Assembly (NCBI RefSeq): GCF_900107705.1
Contig: NZ_FNRE01000006.1
Span: 1-64,000, forward strand
Length of the DNA stretch: 64,000 nucleotides
Direction: 5' to 3'
From: Prevotella sp. tc2-28
Lineage (GTDB): Bacteria > Bacteroidota > Bacteroidia > Bacteroidales > Bacteroidaceae
This document shows positions 7,147 through 15,392 of the stretch, piece after piece. A model generated the notes under the pieces. The model did no database searches, was not told the origin of the DNA, and saw nothing but the letters and a program-made list of their open reading frames with translations. The translations under genes were made by a program, and so were the position numbers. Every line of letters starts with the position of its first letter. Positions within the stretch are counted from its first letter, which is position 1.

Positions 7147-8830
7147 CCTGAAAAGATTTTTGAAACAGACTTCCTTCACAAGCGTGGAGGACTACAATAA
7201 GAACCTGGAGTTCATCATCCCCGAACACTTCAACTTTGCCTACGACGTGATGGACGCATGGGCCGAGGAGAAGCCCGACGGACTGGCACTGCTCTGGACC
7301 AACGACCAGGGCGAGGAGATACGTGCCACCTACGCACAACTGAAAGAGCAGAGCGACCAGGCTGCCGCCTATCTGCAGTCGCTGGGCATCGGCAAGGGCG
7401 ACCCCGTGATGCTGATTCTGAAGCGCCGCTATGAGTGGTGGATTGTGATGCTCGCCCTGTGCAAGATTGGCGCCATCGTGATTCCCGCCACCCACATGCT
7501 CACCAAGCACGACATCGTTTACCGCAACACACGCGCCTCGGTCAAGGCCATCATCTGCGTGGACGACGCTTACGTCTGCGAACAGATTCGCCTGGCGATG
7601 CCCGAGAGTCCTACGGTGAAGCAATACATCACCATTACCGACCACGGCAAACCCATCCCCGAAGGTTTCCGCGACTATCAGTCGGAAGTGGTGCAGGCGC
7701 CGCAGTTCCAGCGCCCCGCCTTCGTCAACAACAACGAAGACACGATGATTATGTACTTCACCAGCGGCACCAGCGGCGAGCCGAAGATGGTGGCGCACGA
7801 CTACCTCTATGCCATGGGCCACCTGACCACCGGCGTCTTCTGGCACAACCTGCACGAGGGGTCGCTGCACCTCACCGTGGCCGACACCGGTTGGGGCAAG
7901 GCCGTCTGGGGCAAGTTCTACGGACAGTGGTTTGCCGGTGCTACGGTGTTCGTCTTCGACCACGAGAAGTTCAATGCCGACACGCTGTTGCGCCAGATGG
8001 AGAAATACAAGGTGACAAGCTTCTGCGCACCGCCCACCATCTACCGCTTCATGATTCGCGAGGACCTGTCGAAGTACGACCTCAGCTCACTGCAATACTG
8101 CTGCACCGCCGGCGAGGCGCTGAACCCCGCCGTGTTCGACAAGTTCTACGAGAAGACGGGCATCAAGATGATGGAAGGCTTCGGACAGACCGAGACCACG
8201 ATGACGCTGGGCACCTTCCCGTGGATGACGCCGAAGCCCGGCTCGATGGGCATTCCCAACGCGCAGTACGACATCGACCTGCTGCGTGCCGACGGTACCC
8301 CGTGCGAAGACGGTGAGAAGGGCGAGATTGTGGTGCGCGTGGGCGACAAGAAGCCCGTGGGCCTGTTCAAGGGCTACTACCGCGACGAGGAGAAGACCCG
8401 CGAGGCGTGGCACGACGGCATCTACCACACCGGCGACATGGCCTGGCGCGACGAGGACGGCTACTACTGGTTCGAGGGCCGCATCGACGACGTCATCAAG
8501 TCCTCGGGCTACCGCATCGGTCCGTTCGAGGTAGAGTCGGCGCTGATGACCCACCCCGCCGTCGTGGAGTGCGCCATCACCGGTGTGCCCGACGACATCC
8601 GCGGCATGGTGGTCAAGGCCACCGTCGTGCTGGGCAAGGAGTGGAAGGACAAGGCCGGCGACGACCTCGTCAAGGAACTGCAGCAGCACGTCAAGAAGGA
8701 GACCGCTCCCTACAAATACCCCCGCATCGTGGAGTTTGTCGATGAGCTGCCCAAGACCATCAGCGGCAAGATCAGGAGAGTGGAAATACGAGAAAAAGAC
8801 AAGAGACCCTCCCCCAACCCCTCCCTGTGA
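7076..8830 (+). CDS. AMP-binding acyl-CoA synthetase with element-encoded ends
   Basis: A 584-residue ANL-superfamily enzyme, probably activating a fatty or aromatic acid to its CoA ester. Motifs: FTSGTSGEPKM (P-loop), EGFGQTETT, YHTGDMAWRDEDGYYWFEGR (hinge), and catalytic Lys in TISGKIRR near the end. The start at 7076 is chosen by analogy with copies 1 and 3; an in-frame ATG at 7037 lies in the left arm of the element. Residues 10-23 (VSTPLTHREGQGEG) come from the element, and native-type sequence starts at about LKRFLKQTSF. The C-terminus (KRPSPNPSL) is encoded by the left arm of copy 3. The substrate and the link to proline synthesis are unknown. Confidence 0.88.
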   Translation: MEDNKRIEGVSTPLTHREGQGEGLLKRFLKQTSFTSVEDYNKNLEFIIPEHFNFAYDVMDAWAEEKPDGLALLWTNDQGEEIRATYAQLKEQSDQAAAYLQSLGIGKGDPVMLILKRRYEWWIVMLALCKIGAIVIPATHMLTKHDIVYRNTRASVKAIICVDDAYVCEQIRLAMPESPTVKQYITITDHGKPIPEGFRDYQSEVVQAPQFQRPAFVNNNEDTMIMYFTSGTSGEPKMVAHDYLYAMGHLTTGVFWHNLHEGSLHLTVADTGWGKAVWGKFYGQWFAGATVFVFDHEKFNADTLLRQMEKYKVTSFCAPPTIYRFMIREDLSKYDLSSLQYCCTAGEALNPAVFDKFYEKTGIKMMEGFGQTETTMTLGTFPWMTPKPGSMGIPNAQYDIDLLRADGTPCEDGEKGEIVVRVGDKKPVGLFKGYYRDEEKTREAWHDGIYHTGDMAWRDEDGYYWFEGRIDDVIKSSGYRIGPFEVESALMTHPAVVECAITGVPDDIRGMVVKATVVLGKEWKDKAGDDLVKELQQHVKKETAPYKYPRIVEFVDELPKTISGKIRRVEIREKDKRPSPNPSL

Positions 8831-8941
8831 TGGAGGGGAGTAATTACCAAACGGAACAGATAATTATATATGGAAGAGAATAAAACTGCAAAAGGAGTAT
8901 CTACTCCCCTCCATCATAGGGAGGGGCAGGGAGGTAGGTCT
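8804..8941 (+). repeat. Palindromic start-cassette element, copy 3 (acyl-CoA synthetase to proB)
   Basis: A 138-bp element. The left arm (8804-8848) encodes the last residues and stop of the acyl-CoA synthetase. The spacer holds ATGGAAGAGAATAAAA, with the proB start at 8870. The right arm (8897-8941) is read as [15 protein letters not shown]. The element thus contributes coding sequence to both neighbouring genes. Confidence 0.9.
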
Positions 8942-9706
8942 CGCATTGTTGTTAAGGTTGGTTCCAACGCACTGACGCGCCCCGACGGACGGCTCGACGT
9001 GACGCGCATGTCGGCACTGGTCGACCAGATAGCGTGGCTGCGCTCCAAAGGGTGCGAGGTCATACTGGTGTCGTCGGGTGCCGTGGCCTGCGGACGCCGC
9101 GAACTGGACATAGCGCACGAGCTGGACTCCGTGGAGCAGCGCCAGCTGTTCTCCGCCATGGGCCAGGCCAAGCTCATCGGACTCTACTACGACCTGTTCC
9201 GCGAGTACCACATCCACGTAGGCCAGGTGCTGACGATGAAGGAGAACTTCGAACCCGGCGAGCAGTACCGCAACCAGCAGGCCTGCATGCGGGTGATGCT
9301 GGAGAACGGCGTGCTGCCCATCGTCAACGAGAACGACACCGTCTCAGTCACCGAGCTGATGTTCACCGACAACGACGAGCTCTCGGGGCTCATCGCCCAG
9401 ATGATGCAGGCCGACACGCTCATCCTCCTCTCGAACATCGACGGCATCTTCACCGGCAACCCCGCCGACCCGCAGTCGCAGCTCGTCAAGGAGGTGCTGC
9501 CCGGCACCGACCTCTCCGACTACATCCAGACCGAGAAGAGCTCGGCCGGACGCGGCGGCATGCAGTCGAAGTACGCCACCGCCGTCCGCGTCCAGCAGGC
9601 AGGCATCCGCGTCATCATTGCCAACGGCAAGCGCGACAACATCCTCATCGACCTGACGGAACACCCGGAAACCACTCCCCATACGGAGTTTGCACCCCTG
9701 CAATGA
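8870..9706 (+). CDS. proB: Glutamate 5-kinase without PUA domain, tagged N-terminus
   Basis: A 278-residue amino-acid kinase phosphorylating glutamate for proline synthesis. The AAK domain starts at [10 protein letters not shown] (about residue 26), with [17 protein letters not shown] and the [15 protein letters not shown] segment. The protein ends shortly after the kinase fold, whereas E. coli ProB (367 aa) has an additional C-terminal PUA domain. No frameshifted PUA sequence follows. The first 24 residues, including [13 protein letters not shown], come from palindromic element copy 3. In related proteins the kinase sequence begins almost at the first residue. Confidence 0.93.
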   Translation: MEENKTAKGVSTPLHHREGQGGRSRIVVKVGSNALTRPDGRLDVTRMSALVDQIAWLRSKGCEVILVSSGAVACGRRELDIAHELDSVEQRQLFSAMGQAKLIGLYYDLFREYHIHVGQVLTMKENFEPGEQYRNQQACMRVMLENGVLPIVNENDTVSVTELMFTDNDELSGLIAQMMQADTLILLSNIDGIFTGNPADPQSQLVKEVLPGTDLSDYIQTEKSSAGRGGMQSKYATAVRVQQAGIRVIIANGKRDNILIDLTEHPETTPHTEFAPLQ

Positions 9707-9764
9707 GGTCGCAGGTTATCAGAAAATAAGCACTTTTGCACGCAGTATATACAAAGAGAAGACT

Positions 9765-11006
9765 ATGCTATTAGAGGAGACATTCAAGAAAGTGAAGCGC
9801 GCCAGCAAAAGCCTGGCACTGCTCAGCGACCAGCAGCGTAACGAGATGCTGCTGGCTGTGGCCGACGCCATCATCGACCAGCAGGACCGCATCCTGGCCG
9901 CCAACGCCGCAGACTTGGCCAAGATGGACCAGAAGAACCCGCTCTACGACCGTCTGCAGCTGACTGAGAAGCGACTGGCAGACATCGCCGGCGACATGCG
10001 CAACGTGGCAAGCCTGCCATCGCCGTTAGGACACGTCACCAAGGAGAAGACGCTGCCCAACGGACTGCGCCTGCACCGTGTCAGCGTGCCCTTCGGTGTC
10101 ATCGGCATGATTTACGAGGCGCGTCCCAACGTGACCTACGACGTCTTCTCGCTCTGCTTCAAGAGCGGCAACGCCTGTGTGCTGAAGGGCGGAAGCGATG
10201 CCGACCAGTCCAACCAGGCATCGGTAGCGCTGATCCATGAGGTGCTGCAGCGCTTCGGTGTCAACCCCGACGTGGTCACGCTGCTGCCTGCCACCCACGA
10301 GGCGACCGGTGAGATGCTGAACGCCGTAGGCTACATAGACCTGTGCATACCCCGTGGCGGTCGCCGCCTCATCGACTTCGTCCGCGACACCGCCCGCATC
10401 CCCGTCATCGAGACAGGAGCCGGCGTGGTACACACGTACTTCGACAAAGACGGCGACCTGGAGATGGGCCAGAAGATTATCCTGAATGCCAAGACCCGTC
10501 GCGTCAGCGTCTGCAACGCCCTCGATAGTCTTCTAGTCCATCTAGATCGTCTAGAAATTCTAGGAAATCTAGTTATGCCCCTCGCCAGCAAGCATGTCAT
10601 CATCTATGCGGACGACCAGGCTTTTGCCGCCCTTGACGGCAAATATCCCTACCTGCAGCACGCCGCTGCCGACAGCTACGACACGGAGTTCATGGACTAC
10701 AAGATGAATGTCGTCACCGTCTCGTCGCTCGACGAGGCACTGGCCCACATCGACCAGCACGGCAGCGGACACAGCGAGGCCATCATCACGCAGAACGAGC
10801 AGACCGCCCGCCAGTTCCAAGCGCATGTCGATGCCGCCTGCGTCTATTGGAATGCGCCCACCTCGTTTACCGACGGTGCCCAGTTCGGACTGGGAGCGGA
10901 GATTGGCATCAGCACGCAGAAGCTGGGTCCGCGCGGTCCGATGGCCCTGGAGGAGATCACCACCTACAAGTGGATTATAGAAGGCGAAGGACAGGTCCGC
11001 CCGTGA
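9765..11006 (+). CDS. proA: Glutamate-5-semialdehyde dehydrogenase
   Basis: A 413-residue NADPH-dependent gamma-glutamyl phosphate reductase, the second enzyme of proline synthesis. Motifs are [27 protein letters not shown] and the catalytic Cys250 in [11 protein letters not shown]. The ATG at 9765 gives the usual start [15 protein letters not shown]; an upstream ATG at 9690 lies inside proB. Just after the catalytic Cys is a run of five CTAG tetramers spaced exactly 9 bp apart (10533-10577), which encodes Leu at every third residue. This looks like an inserted or expanded repeat. Confidence 0.95.
   Translation: MLLEETFKKVKRASKSLALLSDQQRNEMLLAVADAIIDQQDRILAANAADLAKMDQKNPLYDRLQLTEKRLADIAGDMRNVASLPSPLGHVTKEKTLPNGLRLHRVSVPFGVIGMIYEARPNVTYDVFSLCFKSGNACVLKGGSDADQSNQASVALIHEVLQRFGVNPDVVTLLPATHEATGEMLNAVGYIDLCIPRGGRRLIDFVRDTARIPVIETGAGVVHTYFDKDGDLEMGQKIILNAKTRRVSVCNALDSLLVHLDRLEILGNLVMPLASKHVIIYADDQAFAALDGKYPYLQHAAADSYDTEFMDYKMNVVTVSSLDEALAHIDQHGSGHSEAIITQNEQTARQFQAHVDAACVYWNAPTSFTDGAQFGLGAEIGISTQKLGPRGPMALEEITTYKWIIEGEGQVRP
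10533..10577 (+). repeat. 9-bp CTAG tandem repeat inside proA
   Basis: CTAG occurs at 10533, 10542, 10551, 10560 and 10569, a perfect 9-bp period, always as a CTA Leu codon followed by a G-initial codon. The repeat keeps the frame and encodes LxxLxxLxxLxxL. A two-unit version of the same pattern is in the helicase gene at 29211-29228. Confidence 0.85.
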
Positions 11007-11009
11007 CAT

Positions 11010-11127
11010 AGGCCCCCTAAGTTAGGGGGCTACAGGGGTCTGAACAAGTGCAGGCTCCAAATAAAATAACAATAACTGGTCTGATAAACGCTTGTTCAGA
11101 CCCCCATCCCCCCTAACTTAGGGGGAC
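11010..11127 (+). repeat. Long inverted repeat between proA and argF'
   Basis: The gap is a long imperfect palindrome. Both ends contain the self-complementary CCCCCTAAGTTAGGGGG-type module, and the inner arms GGTCTGAACAAG and CTTGTTCAGACC pair. It ends 8 nt before the argF' ATG and does not code. It differs in sequence from the start-cassette family but sits at the same kind of position in the same block. It could act as a processing or termination signal. Confidence 0.8.
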
Positions 11128-11135
11128 CAAAAATT

Positions 11136-12101
11136 ATGCATACTTTTATAAACGTAGAAGACCTGGGGCCGTTGGATAAGGCCATGGCCGAGGCATTTGA
11201 GATTAAGAACGACCGTTTCAAGTATCAGCATCTGGGCAAGAACAAGACCTTGATGATGATATTCTTTAATAATAGTCTGCGCACCCGCCTGTCTACGCAG
11301 AAGGCTGCCATGAATCTGGGCATGAACGTCATCGTGCTCGACGTGAATGCCGGTGCTTGGAAACTGGAGACCGAGCGCGGCGTCATCATGGACGGCGACA
11401 AGAGCGAGCACCTGCTGGAGGCCATCCCCGTGATGGGCTGCTACTGCGACATGATTGGCGTACGAAGCTTTGCCGGTCTGACCGACCGCGAGTACGACTA
11501 TGCCGAGACGGTGCTAAACCAGTTTATCAAGTATAGCGGCAAGCCCGTCTTCGCCATGGAGACCGCCACCGTACACCCCCTGCAGGCCTTTGCCGACCTC
11601 ATCACCATTGAGGAGTACAAGACAGTGAAAAAGCCAAAGGTGGTACTCACTTGGGCCCCTCATTGCCGCGCCCTGCCACAGGCCGTGCCCAACTCGTTTG
11701 CCCAATGGATGAATGCTGCCGAGGATGTGGACCTCGTCATCACGCACCCCGAAGGTTACGAGCTCGACCCGAAGTTTGTGGGCAATGCCCGCGTGGAGTA
11801 CGACCAGAAGAAAGCCTTCGAGGGTGCCGACTTCATCTATGCCAAGAACTGGTCGAACCCCGGCGTCACCAATCCTGCCGACTATGGTAAGATAACCTGC
11901 GAGGACCGTTCGTGGACGGTAGACACAGAGCACATGTCGTGGACCAACAACGGTAAGTTCATGCACTGTCTGCCCGTACGCCGCAACCTCATCGTGACCG
12001 ACGACGTCATCGAGTCAAAGAACTCTATTGTCATTCCCGAGGCTGCCAACCGCGAGATATCTTGTTCGGTAGTCATCAAACGCATGCTGGAAGCACTATG
12101 A
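11136..12101 (+). CDS. argF': N-succinylornithine carbamoyltransferase
   Basis: A 321-residue transcarbamylase of the Bacteroides type, which carbamoylates N-succinyl-L-ornithine. It carries the carbamoyl-phosphate site as NNSLRTRLSTQ (residues 45-55) and the family segments AGAWKLETERGVIMDGDK and HCLPVRRN. By alignment from memory, residue 90 corresponds to Pro90 of B. fragilis SOTCase and Glu92 of Xanthomonas AOTCase, the reported specificity switch. Here it is Ser (DGDKSEHL), and an E92S change was reported to give succinyl specificity, so the succinyl reading fits. Overlaps the next gene by 4 bp. Confidence 0.92.
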   Translation: MHTFINVEDLGPLDKAMAEAFEIKNDRFKYQHLGKNKTLMMIFFNNSLRTRLSTQKAAMNLGMNVIVLDVNAGAWKLETERGVIMDGDKSEHLLEAIPVMGCYCDMIGVRSFAGLTDREYDYAETVLNQFIKYSGKPVFAMETATVHPLQAFADLITIEEYKTVKKPKVVLTWAPHCRALPQAVPNSFAQWMNAAEDVDLVITHPEGYELDPKFVGNARVEYDQKKAFEGADFIYAKNWSNPGVTNPADYGKITCEDRSWTVDTEHMSWTNNGKFMHCLPVRRNLIVTDDVIESKNSIVIPEAANREISCSVVIKRMLEAL

Positions 12102-13123
12102 TATCCTTTGAATGCGACTATAACAACGGGGCTCATCCGAAAGTGTTGGAGAGCCTCATCAAGCATAACGACGCCAAACCAACGCCCTATGGCTTCGACG
12201 AGTTCAGCGAACGCGCCAAAGGTCGTATCCGCGAGGCTATCGGTATGCCCGACGCCCAGATATTCTTCCTGACAGGCGGCACGCAGACCAACGCTACTAC
12301 CATCGACTCCATGCTCTATCAGTACGAGGGTGTCATCTGCGTGGGCAGTGGACATATCAACGTACACGAAGCTGGTGCCGTGGAGTTTACCGAGCACAAG
12401 ATTATCACCATTGCCGACACGAACGGCAAGATGGAAGCCAAGATGCTCGACAAGTATCTGGACGACTTCATGCACGACGGCAACCGCGACCATGCCGTGC
12501 ACCCCGGACTGGTGTACATCACCTTCCCCACGGAACTGGGCACACTCTATACCGCCCGTGAACTGGACGACATCTATCAGGTATGCCAGCATTATGACAT
12601 ACCACTTTATATTGATGGAGCCCGACTGGGCTACGGACTGATGGCTGAAGGCAACGACGTTAGCCTGCCTTATCTGGCTCGCCACTGCGACGTGTTCTAC
12701 ATCGGTGGCACCAAGATTGGAGCGCTCTGCGGTGAAGCGGTCGTCTTCACCAACCGACAGGCCCACAAGCATTTCTTCTCCATTCAGAAGCAGCATGGTG
12801 CCGTCATTGCCAAAGGGGCGCTCATCGGTCTGCAGTTTGAGGCTTTGTTCACTGACGACCTGTATTTCAAGTTGTCGCGTCACGCCATCGATATGGCGAT
12901 GCAGATGAAACAGATTTTCCAGGAGAAGGGTTACCAGTTCTATGTTGACTCACCTACCAACCAACAGTTCATCGTGTTGCCCGATGCGGAGGTTGAAAGG
13001 TTGTCGCAACACATGGAGTTTACCCATTTCGGACAAGCTGAAAAGCACCACACCATCTGTCGTTTCGTCACCTCGTGGGCAACGACAGAGGAGGAGATAA
13101 ACGAATTAAAGCGCCTACTTTAG
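12098..13123 (+). CDS. Low-specificity L-threonine aldolase family protein
   Basis: A 341-residue fold-type I PLP enzyme of the beta-eliminating lyase / threonine aldolase family, expected to cleave L-threonine to glycine and acetaldehyde. Visible segments are the N-terminal FECDYNNGAHPKVLE, the glycine-rich FLTGGTQTNATTI, DGARLGYGL (cofactor Asp) and the likely Schiff-base Lys in YIGGTKIGALCG. The ATG at 12098 overlaps the argF' stop (ATGA). Its last codons and stop lie inside the terminator shared with the convergent pectinesterase gene. Confidence 0.85.
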   Translation: MISFECDYNNGAHPKVLESLIKHNDAKPTPYGFDEFSERAKGRIREAIGMPDAQIFFLTGGTQTNATTIDSMLYQYEGVICVGSGHINVHEAGAVEFTEHKIITIADTNGKMEAKMLDKYLDDFMHDGNRDHAVHPGLVYITFPTELGTLYTARELDDIYQVCQHYDIPLYIDGARLGYGLMAEGNDVSLPYLARHCDVFYIGGTKIGALCGEAVVFTNRQAHKHFFSIQKQHGAVIAKGALIGLQFEALFTDDLYFKLSRHAIDMAMQMKQIFQEKGYQFYVDSPTNQQFIVLPDAEVERLSQHMEFTHFGQAEKHHTICRFVTSWATTEEEINELKRLL

Positions 13124-13133
13124 GCGCTTTTTT
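13109..13133. terminator. Bidirectional terminator inside two overlapping gene ends
   Basis: AAAGCGCCTA / TAGGCGCTTT forms a perfect stem with a 2-3 nt loop. T-runs flank it on both strands. The threonine aldolase stop (13121-13123) and the pectinesterase stop (13115-13117) both lie within it, so the hairpin encodes the C-termini of both convergent genes, which overlap by 9 bp. Confidence 0.88.
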
Positions 13134-14203
13134 AATTGCTGGGCTTTCTTTTCCACCTGCCGGATGACTTCGTCTGGGTGCCAGTCGCCAAAGACGTTTG
13201 CTACGCTGTATTGGGCTGCTTCGTCGTCCGTCAGGATCGTTTCGGTGGTATGCTCTCTTTCAATGATGACATCTTGACCATTCTCCACCTTCTTACGTTG
13301 CATGGAAAAAGTCAGCACATTCGTCTTAGGGGTGATGTCCTGTCCCTGCGCATTCATGGTGTGATACTCCCTGAAGATGCTGGTCACCGTATTCATGCCA
13401 CGCGTATCAAAGCGGTTAGCATTCAATTTCTCAGGAGTGAGCAGGGTGGTATACAACCAGATGCAACGGGGTGTGGAGTGCCAACCTCGGGCATACTCAA
13501 AGGGCGAGATTATATTCTCGATGGTACAACGGTTGAACACGTAGCCCCAAGCGGTTTTGGAAGTCTTTGGAGCAGCAATCACATCGCGTCCGGAGCCGTT
13601 AGCGGAACGTTTCTCCGTCACAATACGGCACCGCTCGAACCACACGTCGCCATCGCCACAGATGAAGTCGACCGTACCATGAATCTCAGAATCCTGGAAA
13701 TAATGCTGACACAGGTCGTTATCGGAATAATAAGTATCTTGATACGACAACAAGGCGACACGGTTACAGATGGTATGCGTCCCTTTGTCCTGCAACGTCA
13801 CAGCACGACCTGCGGAACCGGCAGCATAATAGTCGAGCGCATTTTTCAGCGTCAAGTCCTGGAAATAGTTGTTCGAGCCGCGATTCACGAAGATTGCCGT
13901 CTTGCTGATACCTTCCTGTTTGATGTCAGGCTTATTCTGGATGATGGTTCCTTCCATGCTCTGTCCAATCAATGCGATGTGATGACCGGTAATCTGGGTC
14001 AGCACCGTTCCGCCTAAGTCGTAGAATCCATCTGGAATCATAATATAGAAAGGTTTCGAGTCTTTCTCTGCATTCTTCTTGTTGGCCACCTCAATCGCCA
14101 CCAGCAAAGCCTTCACATCGTTTTTCGGAATATACATCACCTCTTGGGCTTTCACCGTCATCATAGCTCCCAGGCAAACGATCAATAACAGGATTCTTTT
14201 CAT
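13115..14203 (-). CDS. Secreted pectinesterase (CE8), copy 2 of tandem pair
   Basis: A 362-residue pectin methylesterase-like right-handed beta-helix protein. The signal peptide is MKRILLLIVCLGAMMTVKAQ (cleavage near 20). Family motifs are LSYQDTYYSDN (first catalytic Asp), GTVDFICGDGDVWFE (second Asp; Cys where most enzymes have Phe) and YARGWHSTP (the Arg of the usual LGRPW). It removes methyl esters from homogalacturonan, exposing it to pectate lyases. It starts 1 nt after the stop of its paralogue and is about two-thirds identical by eye in the central region. Confidence 0.88.
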   Translation of the reverse strand: MKRILLLIVCLGAMMTVKAQEVMYIPKNDVKALLVAIEVANKKNAEKDSKPFYIMIPDGFYDLGGTVLTQITGHHIALIGQSMEGTIIQNKPDIKQEGISKTAIFVNRGSNNYFQDLTLKNALDYYAAGSAGRAVTLQDKGTHTICNRVALLSYQDTYYSDNDLCQHYFQDSEIHGTVDFICGDGDVWFERCRIVTEKRSANGSGRDVIAAPKTSKTAWGYVFNRCTIENIISPFEYARGWHSTPRCIWLYTTLLTPEKLNANRFDTRGMNTVTSIFREYHTMNAQGQDITPKTNVLTFSMQRKKVENGQDVIIEREHTTETILTDDEAAQYSVANVFGDWHPDEVIRQVEKKAQQLKKRLK

Positions 14204-14204
14204 C

Positions 14205-15269
14205 TTAGTTCAGTTTATATTGTTTCTTTAGTTTCTTGCTTGTCTTCTCCAACTTCTTCAGCAGCTTAACGGGGTTCCACTCACCAAAGACATTCTTGAG
14301 GGTATACTGCTTCAGTTCGTCGCGCGTCATGATGGTCTCTGCCACAAAAGGTTGGGTATGGTCTCTCAGCGTGAAACGCACCACATTCGTCTTCGGCGTG
14401 ATATCATGTCCGTGAGCATCCATCGTCCCATACTCCTTGAAATAGTTGCTTGATATCTTCATGCCCTCGGGGTCGAAGCGCGTTGGCAACAGTTTCTCGG
14501 GAGTCATCAGCTTGGTATAGAGCCATACACAGCGCGGATTAGTATGCCACCCGCGACCATAGTAGAACGCCGACTCGTCATTCTTGATGGTACAGCGGTT
14601 GAACACATATCCCCATTTCGTTTCCGATGTCCTGGGAGCCATGATGATATTGTGCCCGGATCCGTCACGACGACGCTTCTCTGTTACAATCATACAGCGT
14701 TCGAACCAAACGTCACCCGCTCCACAGATAAAATCGATGGTACCATGAATCTCCGAGTTCTGGAAATAGTTGTGACTCTTCTCATAGTCCGAATAGTAAG
14801 TGTCCTGATACGACAGCATGCGCACACGGTTACAAATGGTACGGTCGCCTTTGTCCTGCAGACAGACGGCACGTCCGTCGGGCTCTACGTTGTAGTAGTC
14901 CAAGTCATTCTTCAGCGTCAGGTCCTGGTAATAGTTCCCCTTCCCACGGTTCTGCAGCACAGCCGTCTTGCTGATACTCTCCATCTTGATACTGGGAGCA
15001 TTGCGGATAATGGTGCCTTCCATGCTCTGGCCTATCAGTGCGATATTGTTTCCTGCCACTCGCGTCAGCGTCTTCTCGCCAAGGTCATAATAACCGTCGG
15101 GAATAAGGATAAAGATTCGCTCGGAATCACGGTCACGATTACGGTCACTTGCTGTTTTGATAGCATCCAGGAGGCTTTGCACATCACCTTTCCTGACCAA
15201 TATAACATCCTGTCCATAGCCAGCAAGAGCCATGAACACAACGACAAAAAGAAGGAGATATCGTCTCAT
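14205..15269 (-). CDS. Secreted pectinesterase (CE8), copy 1 of tandem pair
   Basis: A 354-residue paralogue of the preceding entry and first gene of the pair. The signal peptide is MRRYLLLFVVVFMALAGYGQ. The same motifs are present: LSYQDTYYSDYEKS, GTIDFICGAGDVWFE and YGRGWHTNP. The C-terminus is Lys-rich (KKLEKTSKKLKKQYKLN). A complete promoter lies at 15290-15321. The duplication suggests different ester patterns or substrates, but nothing in the sequence distinguishes them. Confidence 0.88.
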   Translation of the reverse strand: MRRYLLLFVVVFMALAGYGQDVILVRKGDVQSLLDAIKTASDRNRDRDSERIFILIPDGYYDLGEKTLTRVAGNNIALIGQSMEGTIIRNAPSIKMESISKTAVLQNRGKGNYYQDLTLKNDLDYYNVEPDGRAVCLQDKGDRTICNRVRMLSYQDTYYSDYEKSHNYFQNSEIHGTIDFICGAGDVWFERCMIVTEKRRRDGSGHNIIMAPRTSETKWGYVFNRCTIKNDESAFYYGRGWHTNPRCVWLYTKLMTPEKLLPTRFDPEGMKISSNYFKEYGTMDAHGHDITPKTNVVRFTLRDHTQPFVAETIMTRDELKQYTLKNVFGEWNPVKLLKKLEKTSKKLKKQYKLN

Positions 15270-15289
15270 TAGTAGGTTAGTTTTGACCG

Positions 15290-15321
15290 CAAAGTTAGTA
15301 TATTTTTAACACAATAACAAA
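15290..15321 (-). promoter_or_regulatory. Promoter of the pectinesterase pair
   Basis: On the minus strand, TTTG (15318-15321), a 20-nt spacer and TAACTTTG (15290-15297). The predicted start is near 15284, giving a leader of about 15 nt. Confidence 0.72.
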
Positions 15322-15361
15322 TTTTTCTTTCTAAAAGTGCTCTTAATCAAAAAAAATACTG

Positions 15362-15369
15362 TACCTTTG
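15362..15369 (+). promoter_or_regulatory. tRNA-Pro promoter (-7 box)
   Basis: TACCTTTG lies 23 nt before the tRNA. No good TTTG is seen at the expected -33 distance, so only the -7 box is supported. Confidence 0.55.
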
Positions 15370-15392
15370 CAGTCGCTTTCCAAAAAAGCCAT

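Noticed and set aside
7058-7963. A 301-residue open frame antisense to the acyl-CoA synthetase
   Set aside because: It mirrors the codon bias of a well-supported gene; no independent start signal or known domain.
9707-9764. A frameshifted PUA domain after proB
   Set aside because: The 58-nt gap to proA is too short and shows no such sequence in any frame.
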